From Craterostigma plantagineum (Eukaryota; Streptophyta; Magnoliopsida; Lamiales; Linderniaceae): 64,000 nucleotides of DNA. The position numbers were made by a program, and so were the translations under genes. The DNA lies in contig JAPQWV010001098.1 in the NCBI GenBank assembly GCA_027422505.1, forward strand, positions 61,001 to 125,000, given 5' to 3'. The notes under the pieces are model-generated. The model saw nothing but the letters and a program-made list of their open reading frames with translations. It had not been told where the DNA came from and ran no database searches. Of the stretch, positions 56,397-64,000 are shown piece by piece (within the stretch, counting starts at the first letter, position 1; every line of letters begins with the position of its first letter).

Positions 56397-56787
56397 CTGG
56401 ACTAGACAATGCCTCTTGCAAAGTCCGTGGTTCATCATCTAACATATATGTTAGGAAGTCAGGCCCAAACGATTTGGCCGTTCTCTTACGTTTGCTTTGC
56501 CGTGGTTCCTCGTTTTCTTGAGGTGAACTCTCTACGGCATCGTAAGTTCGCTTCTTATAGCTTATTTCTTTCTTTTCCTTATTTGGGAAAATATTCTCGA
56601 AGAATACTGCATTCCTTGATTCAAATATCATCCCTGTATTCATTTCAGGGTTTTCTGATTTGTGCACTAGAAATCTATATGCACTACTGTTATTAGCATA
56701 TCCGATGAAAATGCAGTCAACAGTCTTGGGTCCTATCTTAACCTGTTTAGGTTTAGGTACTTCGACCTTTGCTAGGCACCCCCACAC
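56397..56787 (-). pseudogene. Copia I integrase C-terminus, fused in frame to Copia H integrase
   Basis: MWGCLAKVEVPKPKQVKIG, CIFIGYANNSSAYRFLV, AVFFENIFPNK and EALSSPEAPFWKA come from a Copia different from H. After FWKA the same open frame continues with H residues (GARYMLTFIDDF), giving a 169-codon chimeric frame. The first residues are preceded by a stop at 56817, where family members have Trp (ELWKGR). Confidence 0.82.
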
Positions 56788-57549
56788 TTTCAGGTAATTG
56801 TAGGACGGAGCCCTACCTTTTCATAGCTCGTATGGAGTTTTTTCTTTCTTTTTGTGTGGCACCATATTCAGAATGCGATTTGCCGAGAGGATTGCTTCCC
56901 CCCACAAGTTCTGAGGTTGCCCAGAACTGATCAACATAGCATTCATCATCTCCTTAAGAGACCTATTTTTGCGTTCAGCAACGCCGTTTGACTGAGGTGA
57001 ATAAGGCGCGGTTGTTTGATGAATAATGCCGTGCTCTTGGCAAAATTCTTCGAACGGCGCCACGTATTCTCCTCCTCTATCACTTCGAATTATTTTAATT
57101 CTTGAGTTTAGTTGATTTTCAACTTCACTCTTATATCTTTTGAAGGCATCAAGAGCCTCGTCCTTGCCACTTAACAGATATACGTAGCAAAATCTCGTGC
57201 AATCATCGATAAAAGTAATAAAGTACTTTTTTCCACCTCTAGTCTGCACGAACTTCAGATCACATATATCTGTATGGATTAGTTCTAGAGGCGCACTGCT
57301 TCTCTCAACAGAGAAGAACGGTGCCTTGGCCATTTTTGCCTCGACACAGATTTCACACTTTTGTTGTGTGTCGACTTCCATTTGTGGAAGCAGGTTTAAA
57401 CTTATTAACTTTTTTATTTTATTTAAACCCACGTGTCCTAATCTATGATGCCATCTCTTGAAATCGGCTCCGTTGAATTTTGCCGGCTTTTCGGCGTGGT
57501 TGCTACCCGTCAGCGGTACGGCGGTTGGAATATTCGCTATCGTCGCCAT
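56788..57549 (-). pseudogene. Copia I gag start fused to integrase by internal deletion
   Basis: The 242-codon frame starts [15 protein letters not shown] and [11 protein letters not shown], the N-terminus of a Copia gag, and then jumps directly to [15 protein letters not shown], the pre-integrase histidines. The C.IC zinc part, LIHTDICDL (first Asp), RSDRGGEY (second Asp) and [16 protein letters not shown] (Glu) follow. About 1.5 kb of gag and all protease are missing, with the join at a shared Trp. The catalytic integrase core is intact in this frame. Confidence 0.87.
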
Positions 57550-58819
57550 CGATCAGACAGGCTAACGTCTTACGATTGTTGGTTCCGGTGATGGCGTCTG
57601 GCCGGTGGCGCTAAACTCGAACAGAGTTTGGTTATACGTCGAAGTCGAGGCACGTACGTTGTACGCTTTCCGTAAGACGTTATTGCCCCGTATATCAGTG
57701 CCTCGGGTTGTTGCAATACGTCCCGAAGATACAACGACTTCAGGAATTTCGAAACGTCGCACAGCGTAACGAAATTATCGGGCGAATCTACTAAAGACTC
57801 GAGCATTTCTTGCTTTATTACTAACTTGGACTAGTATGCATTAACTCTAGAATGCTTGGGTGTGATTGAATGAATTTTTCCAATTCTGCAGGGGTCTATT
57901 TATAGGTTTTCAAGGGGTCTGGGGCGAATCTGTGAAGGGCTGCAACTTCTGGGCAGGGACCTATTTGTGAATAGTCACCTCCCTTGTCTTTTTCCCAGAT
58001 TAGATCTGAGCCATCCGATCTGGATCCAACGGTCCAGATTGCACCTCTTCAGATGCGACCCATCGGGCCGAACCACGGGTTTCGGGTCGGGTCGGGCCGT
58101 CCCAGATGCCCTCTCATTCGCGAACCGGTGCGCCCCATCGACCAAAGGGTCGAGCCACCTCATCATCGTCACACGTGGCACTGCATCAGCGTCATGTCAT
58201 CATTTCCGCCTACGTGTCACTGACACGTCATAGAATCCGCCACGTCAGCAATACTGCCGCGTCATCGCCACATCGCGCGTCCCATGGCCAACCTCTCGCC
58301 GCCACATCATCGTCGGTGCCACGTCACGCCGGTGCCACGTCATCATCAATGCCACGTCACCGGAGCATAAATTTAATTCCGGGTTTTGGGCTTGGGCTAG
58401 CGGGCCGTGCGCGTGGGCTTGGGCCGGGCTCGCGCGTGGGCCATTGAGCCCACCTCTTAAGCCCACCACTTGAGCCCACCACTTGTTTGATGAGTAATGA
58501 GGGGTGTCTATATATATAGTGGAAAAAGTTGAGGTGTTTTTCCAATGTGGGACATTTGACACCCCCTTTATACACTATCAATCCACTTTATAAATTATTG
58601 GGCCGACTTAAATAATTAATTTCTCATTCACCCGATATCGGTATTGAGCGTATTAATATTCGTTAGATTCCCCTCGAAACGTAGATTCGTAATCTTTCAA
58701 CGATTTCTCGTTTCGACGACCGATGACTTCTCGATTTAATTAAATTCGTTTTAGCTATTCTTTAGTGGGTTATTTACCCACTTGGGCCCAAAAGCCCATC
58801 TTGGGCTCAAAACCCAACA
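57550..58819 (-). mobile_element. Copia I 5' LTR and leader
   Basis: The outer end reads TGTTGGGTTTTGAGCCC on the minus strand (58819 downward). TATA-like boxes are at 58508-58520 (tatatatag) and at about 57897 (CTATAAATAG), the latter followed by the AATAAAGCAAGAAATGCTCGAG region that looks like R/U5. The block 58000-58460 is GC-rich with many GCCACGT words. I could not find a PBS, so the LTR/leader boundary is unresolved. Open frames in this block are by-products. Confidence 0.65.
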
Positions 58820-61169
58820 CAATAACATTGTATTAAGATACTAAGCATTTTTAGTAGGAAAAAACAATAGATATGCTAAGTTAGAAACTATATAGACCTG
58901 AGTAATATAGTTTTGTCGAATGACGCTACGGATAGTTATCGTTTTCTTAATAAGTTCTCGAAATAAAAACCGAAGTAGAGTAAAGTTTTTATAGCCTTTG
59001 ATTTAAATATTGTGTATGGAAAACTAAGTCTTGAATGAAAAGAAAGTTTTCGTAGCTATTAAATAAGGATAAATACTATTGGTGAAAAGACTATGTTAGG
59101 TGATAAAGAAGTTTTCGATGGGTACAAACTTAAAGAAAATTTCGATATATAGAATTAAGTGCTAACAAAGTCAAAAAGGTATTTAAGTGAATTAAAATGT
59201 TCGGCAACGAGGGATATATATCAACAAAAGATTACTTAGAATGCAAGGACATAACAAATCACCTACTTGTCAAATCACTTTTGTATGATATATATCTACA
59301 ACACTCATATAAGGAAAACATCACGTTAAAAACAAGAACAGAGAGTAAACTGAAGTGCAGCTTCGAACAAAAGTGAAGGAAAAGTAACAAAAGTTTTAGG
59401 AAAAACTTACAATCTTCGAAAGGTTGAAGGTGAGGAAAATTACGTTTCATAATTTACATATATAGGATAACTATGATTACAATATTTAATATCATATAAG
59501 GAGTTTTCGTAACTATAAGATGTATTAGGGTGGTTTTCCAGATTTCAAAGAAGGATTTTATAGATATTGTGTGCATAGATTTCAGTGTTAGAACATGTTA
59601 GGGTTTGAGAAGGATCGAGTCTTTTAAAGTAAGGATGCTTGGATTAGTTAGCGTAAAATATTTTTGGGTATGAAGATAGTTTTCGCTATATGAACTTTCT
59701 TAGCATTTAGATGATTTAGATAAATAGGGTTTTCGGCACCTTGATTAGAAGTTTTCATTAATTCTATAGTTTTCGGAAATAAAGAAATTGCATATTCAGG
59801 GTTTAATAGAGTTCGACATGTGAAGTTTACGGATGGACTAACAAAGAGGTTTTCGGTATATTCAATAAAAGTTTCGCAAGTCTCAAGGTAGTTCTCGGCA
59901 TCATTATTTCATTAGGTTTTCGATATGTAATATTTTGATATTCTATTTAAGTTTTCGCTACAAGGAAGTTGTTGGTGTTCTAATTAAAAGTTTTCGGTAT
60001 CTAGTCATATAAGTTTCAAATATTTAATTATATAAGTTTACACACATGATAAAGTCTTCGGTTTGAATATGTGGAAGTTTTCGGCATGACTCATAAAATA
60101 ATGTTTTCGCAATATCTTATGACTCAGCACATCACCTTTTCCAACACTAAAGTTTCGGTGTTAATATGTTAAAAGTTCTCGGTTTCCACTTAATAAAGTT
60201 TTCGTTAAGCTCTATATTTTAGTACATATTTTTGTATAGGTCAAGAGTCTGGTAAAGGCAAGGATAAAGCTGAGTGATGAGCAGGAGTATAAGCGAACTT
60301 GTTAGTATGATTTGCAACATGTATTTTGTGTGTCTTATGTGCTCATGTGCTTTATATGAATTAACTGATCAATACGTGATATATGTGCTATTTGACGTGA
60401 ATTATATGAATGTTACGTGTATTATATGATTTATGTGTCATATAAGGTATTTGTATAGTATTGCATATATATAAAGTGAAGGGAGAAACCATTATGACTG
60501 CTACGACTACCGATGGTATGATACGGATGCTAAGGCATACATCCTACAAATCGGGGGATTTTACAGAGTCCTGTACAGGCACATATGTATCCCTACAAAT
60601 CGGGGGTTTACGGAATGGTTACAGGGTCCCATGCATGGGCGCCGACTGGGCGTACAATACAGTCTAGCTAGTCTACAACGGGAGTATCAAAATAAATGGG
60701 CATATAGAAAGGTATATGATCTACGGATCTTACGAATGACGATTATGTGAACGATGATTGCGTTATCTGAAATGGCTATGGCATTTACGGAAATGGATGG
60801 ATAATTGGTTACCTTATTACCTGTACGTTATTAGTTAACATGTTGCGATCATACTCTGAATAGTTGTCTTCACAGTTGTTGTAGATAATTAACAGGCTGC
60901 ATAGAACAGATCATCGTACAAAGCATGGATTCAAGGTTGGCCGGCTAAGCTCTCCTCCTGCTCACCTCTGTTCATCGTTAGCATATAGAATAGAAATAAT
61001 TTAGACAATGACTCGTATGATAGGTAGATATATGTACATTATTGTGAAAGGAACTAGACCGGATGTACGCACCCGTTTTTGTTAAAGGAAATAGTTATGG
61101 GAATCGCGAAAAATTTTATGTGAATATTTTGTAGATGCGTAAAAAGGTAATAGGAAACGGGGCGCTACA
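58820..61169. repeat. Part of a large LTR-like segment with a GTTTTCG word array
   Basis: No gene is visible in 2.35 kb. The right end reads AAACGGGGCGCTACA, like the right end of the solo LTR at 33322 (GGGTGCTACA), which suggests a large Gypsy LTR cut on its left by Copia I. GTTTTCG or GTTCTCGG recurs at least fourteen times between 59048 and 60205, usually as AAGTTTTCGG. Two copies of a CCTACAAATCGGGGG phrase lie at about 60543 and 60590. The 60300-60480 stretch is rich in TATATGA words. Confidence 0.6.
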
Positions 61170-61764
61170 GTGTTAGCCTTGCAATGGCTCTAGTTAGACT
61201 TGCGATTTGCTCTTCTAAAGTCGTACCATTTGTCATCATGACATGTGCCTCTCTTTGCACAGAAGAACTGATTGAAATTGGGAGAGTAGAAGACGTGAAT
61301 ACTCGCTCTTGGCATTTTCATTTTTCACCATAGTAAGTCATATTTTTTTCGTTCAGCTCAACTTGGTGACTTGTTCGTTTAGACTCGTTGGTCATCTTTA
61401 ACATACTTCGAGTTACAATGCCAACATTTTGGCTTGAAGAACTTGAAGCAGTGAAGATCAATCGGTTAACTGTCGATGTTCTTGACTTTTGAAGAGATGA
61501 AAGGTAGAAATGGTCCCACTGGGCATGCCAAAGATTGTAGCGTATTTCTTTTATTTGAATATCTAATACTTCGAAAAATAGTACAAATGAAATCTTTAAT
61601 AGTTTTTTAGTGGCTTCGAGAAACTCTTGATCTTAAATTTTCTTGATTCGGGCCTTTCTTAAAGTTTCTTGGTGGGCCTTCGGCTTGATCACGAATCTTG
61701 ATAAACTTTCTTCAGGATTTGGTGAAGAGATCTTGACGAACTTTTCTCCGTGGTCTTTTGGGCT
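61170..61764 (-). pseudogene. Tat-like Gypsy 5' end: LTR end, PBS and gag start, truncated
   Basis: Minus strand shows an LTR piece (61764-61537, ending CGCTACA), the primer-binding-like TGGCATGCCCAGTGGGACC (61531-61513), and a broken gag start ending in VMMTNGTTLEEQIASLTRAIARL (61230-61170). This PBS phrase followed by a short basic leader is what I know from Tat-lineage Gypsy elements. It is cut by Athila-2 on the right and the LTR-like block on the left. Confidence 0.6.
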
Positions 61765-63311
61765 TGATAAACATATCGTAGTACGTTTATCATAGTATTT
61801 AATTGGCTCATAATAGAGTTTTCGTAGTCATTTTATGCACTTATTAACCCTATTTCTGCTTGTTTTGGTATTATTAGGCTTTAGGACAAGTTTCGGGCGA
61901 AAAGGAGTGAAAACGAGGCAAAACGGCGCGAAAACGATGAAAACTGGTGAAGGTCACGGCCGTGACACATGTTGCACCTGGCCGTGACACTTGGCAGAGA
62001 GTTAGACTGAAGGTGGTCACGGCCGTGATACTTCTTGCACCAGGCCGTGACCCGTAGCAGCAGCAGCATTAGAAAATTCATATCTCTCAATCCAGACCTC
62101 GGATTGAGAATTCTTTTGGTCAGAATCAAGATTAGCGAGTCTTCTATCTATGGTTAAAATTTCAGGTCAATCGGACATCGTTTACCCCTCCATCCGAGAG
62201 AAATACGAAACTGCCGCAAAGCTGTTGAGGGGGTCACGGCCGTGACACTACTGCACCAGCCCGTGACGAGCGGCAGTGAGCTCAATTTTTGCCCCTAGAG
62301 TGTCACGGCCGTGACCTGTCTTGTCCCAGGCCGTGACAGTGTCGAATTTCACTATAAAAAGCCCAAATTCGACCCAGAAAGGAGACAACCGACCAGAGAT
62401 CAACCCTAATCCCTCTAGAGACGAAAAATAGCACATAAGAACGCAGAATCGCGTCCCGGAGCGCAAGAGACGGATCATCGACGAAATCACGCCCAATTGA
62501 ACGAAGAACGAAGAATCCTCGACGCTTCCATCGCAGATCATCCGGATATCAAGAATATGAATTCTTCGTCTTTATTCCTTATATCTTTCGTTGTTTTCCC
62601 GTCTATTATGCGTAGCTAATTCCCCTTTGTGGTTGGGATTAGATGAACGCTAGGATGTTTCGTAGTTAAGATTTATAATTATCGTGACTATGTGTTTTGA
62701 CTATTTATCATTCTATGAATTTGTTTCGTTGCTTTAATATGTCTATGTGTTAAAGTAATCGTATGGAAAAACGTTTAGGGCGACAGCTAAACAACGTTTA
62801 GGCCGTTCGTAGAAGATAGAAATCGAGTATAGGGCGAAAGCAAATACTCGATCCTCGCCGTTAGTAATTACTGAATCTTAGATCCCCGTGAGCGTTAGGG
62901 CGATAGCAAACTCGCGAGCGGGTAGGATAATTACTGCGATCTAGTCAAGATCACGTAGAACGATTTTATTGTCTTAGTCGATAACACCTAGCGGGATTCG
63001 AATCCCGAGCACATCTTTATTATCTGAAGCTTCATATCAGTTTTAAGCGTGTTATTTGAATCTCTAGTTGAGTTAGAAGTAATCTGTTAGGTTAAGTCAT
63101 AAAACAATCTGCGTATTTTGTTTAGGCTAAATATCGAGTCGATAGGTCACTACTGGTACTTGATTTATTCCTTGTGTTCGATACTCGTTTACTCACTTTA
63201 CTGCACTACAAATGATAGGTCCACTGCCTATCGCACGTCGGTGATAGTAATTAGGTATTCGTTTTAATTATTACTTGTCGCACTTTTCATTCACACACCA
63301 CGTGTCGATCA
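61765..63311 (+). mobile_element. Athila-2 5' LTR (1547 bp)
   Basis: Starts TGATAAACATATCG and ends GTGTCGATCA just before the PBS. Length fits Athila LTRs. Between 61954 and 62340 it holds four exact TCACGGCCGTGA palindromes, each followed by a GGCCGTGAC half motif. CACTATAAAAAGCCC at about 62350 is a strong TATA box, about 30 bp upstream of a likely start of transcription. A curious series of phrases with 'agggcga(t/a)agc' occurs at 62780, 62832 and 62905. Confidence 0.82.
62349..62357 (+). promoter_or_regulatory. Athila-2 LTR TATA box
   Basis: TATAAAAAG, within the LTR, just after the last TCACGGCCGTGA pair. Position about 585 bp into the LTR is sensible for the U3/R boundary. Confidence 0.65.
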
Positions 63312-63317
63312 AGTTTT

Positions 63318-63335
63318 TGGTGCCGTTGCCGGGGA
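63318..63335 (+). promoter_or_regulatory. Athila-2 primer-binding site (Asp tRNA)
   Basis: TGGTGCCGTTGCCGGGGA, one base from TGGCGCCGTTGCCGGGGA, the Asp-tRNA PBS used by Athila and Tat elements. It lies six bases after the LTR end. Confidence 0.88.
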
Positions 63336-63502
63336 ATAAATTGATATTAGGAACACTGTAGTTCGGTAATTTAGCCATTTTTATTTGAAGTTTTCATTTT
63401 CTTTTCTTTATTACTGTTGGCGTTATTTGTTCTTCTAGTTATTGTTATTTTCGTTATTTCTTTTACGAGTCGATTTCTTTTAGTCCAGATACAGAAGTAG
63501 AT

Positions 63503-64000
63503 ATGGCAGACCATAGAGTACCCGTCCACGAGGAGGAGCCATCACTACAGGATCTCCTCAGGAGTGACGCGCTAGGCAGTACTGAGTCGGCGATTGTCAT
63601 CCCGCCAATCGAGAACAACAATTTTGAGCTGAAGCACTCTTGGCTTCAGATGATCTTCCAGACAGTCCAGTTTGAGGGCAATCCCGATGACGATCCCTAC
63701 TCCCATCTGAAGGCTTTTCTGACGGTGACTGACACCATCAAGATCAACGGGGTCTCGGGCGATGCAATTACGTTGATGCTGTTCCCGTTCTCCCTGAAGT
63801 TCAGAGCGATGGACTGGCTGGAGATGTTGCCACCTCGCTCAATCACTACATGGGAGGAGCTGCGAGCCGCGTTTATCGGCCATTATTTCCCGCTGACGAA
63901 GGTGCTAAGGTTAAAGACAGAGATCTCCCTATTCCATCAGAAGGACTCAGAAAACCCCTACGAGGTGTGGGAGCGATATAAGGCGCTACTGAAGAGGTGC
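63503..64000 (+). CDS. Athila-2 gag, N-terminal 166 residues, open to the window end
   Basis: ATG at 63503 opens MADHRVPVHEEEPSLQ and stays open for all 166 codons to base 64000. The matrix/capsid region shows NNNFELKHSWLQMIFQ, VQFEGNPDDDPYSHLKAFL, TIKINGVSGDAITLMLFPFSL and HQKDSENPYEVWERYK, the Ty3/Gypsy gag domain of Athila elements. It lies 167 bp after the PBS with no competing upstream start of length. Lack of any break, an intact TATA box and a near-canonical PBS suggest a young element. Pol and 3' LTR would be to the right of the window. Confidence 0.88.
   Translation, partial: MADHRVPVHEEEPSLQDLLRSDALGSTESAIVIPPIENNNFELKHSWLQMIFQTVQFEGNPDDDPYSHLKAFLTVTDTIKINGVSGDAITLMLFPFSLKFRAMDWLEMLPPRSITTWEELRAAFIGHYFPLTKVLRLKTEISLFHQKDSENPYEVWERYKALLKRC

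Noticed and set aside
57570..57806. 78-codon minus-strand ORF upstream of Copia I gag as a host gene
   Set aside because: It lies between the TATA-like box and gag of Copia I in what looks like R/U5 or leader sequence.
58106..58447. 113-codon GC-rich plus-strand ORF
   Set aside because: Lies inside a Copia LTR; repetitive GCCACGT words, no recognisable domain.

Overview
The window is a stretch of a flowering-plant nuclear genome, most likely a eudicot. The evidence is two intron-bearing plant genes, initiator-Met and Asp primer-binding sites of plant LTR retrotransposons, a Cassandra element with its 5S-like LTR, an endogenous caulimovirid and plant L1, Copia and Gypsy lineages. About 85% of it is nested, mostly decayed transposable elements. 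Only one host gene is clearly intact. I could run no similarity search; family names rest on motifs read directly in the sequence.

Layout. (1) 1-7320: minus-strand Copia element A. Its gag-linker/protease segment is amplified into a 1.147 kb direct tandem array (1-4160), followed by gag, leader, PBS and part of the 5' LTR. (2) 7321-10721: endogenous Caulimoviridae fragment (protease, RT, RNase H and a downstream ORF). (3) 10722-13958: 3' LTR and long extra ORF of Copia B. (4) 13959-21056: Copia C of the same family (3' LTR, extra ORF, RNase H, RT, integrase, protease, part of gag), with an internal 0.6 kb tandem duplication. (5) 21057-25063: an opposite-strand Copia gag (D) holding a complete Cassandra TRIM (23297-24302) with perfect target-site duplication. 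(6) 25064-36833: a further copy, E, of the A/C family, split by a 3.6 kb solo LTR (26528-33322) that itself holds a 5'-truncated L1 LINE (29266-32425). (7) 36834-41205: minus-strand Athila-type Gypsy. (8) 41206-43012: two Copia pieces (F, G) sharing one LTR. (9) 43013-45280: two non-coding DNA transposons and AT-rich sequence.

(10) 45281-52000 is a gene island: a complete 13-exon NF-X1-like zinc-finger gene (NFXL2 type, plus strand), facing tail to tail a DYRK-family kinase gene (minus strand) that carries three single-base frame breaks and substituted catalytic residues. (11) 53007-53182 is a tRNA-derived SINE with perfect 15 bp target-site duplications. (12) 53377-58819: a Tork-type Copia (H) joined to a different Copia (I) inside their integrase regions. 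(13) 58820-61169: part of a large LTR-like segment full of a GTTTTCG motif; 61170-61764: 5' end of a Tat-like Gypsy. (14) 61765-64000: the 5' LTR, Asp PBS and open gag of a plus-strand Athila that looks young and runs off the window.

The elements record an order of events: Copia E, then the solo LTR in its gag, then the LINE in that LTR; Copia D gag, then Cassandra. Four separate blocks (27.9-29.2 kb, 43.1-43.5 kb, 59.0-60.2 kb, and 36.9-37.1 with 61.9-62.3 kb) are packed with short CpG-containing motifs, each in an LTR-like or untranslated part of an element. These arrays are the most unexplained signal here.
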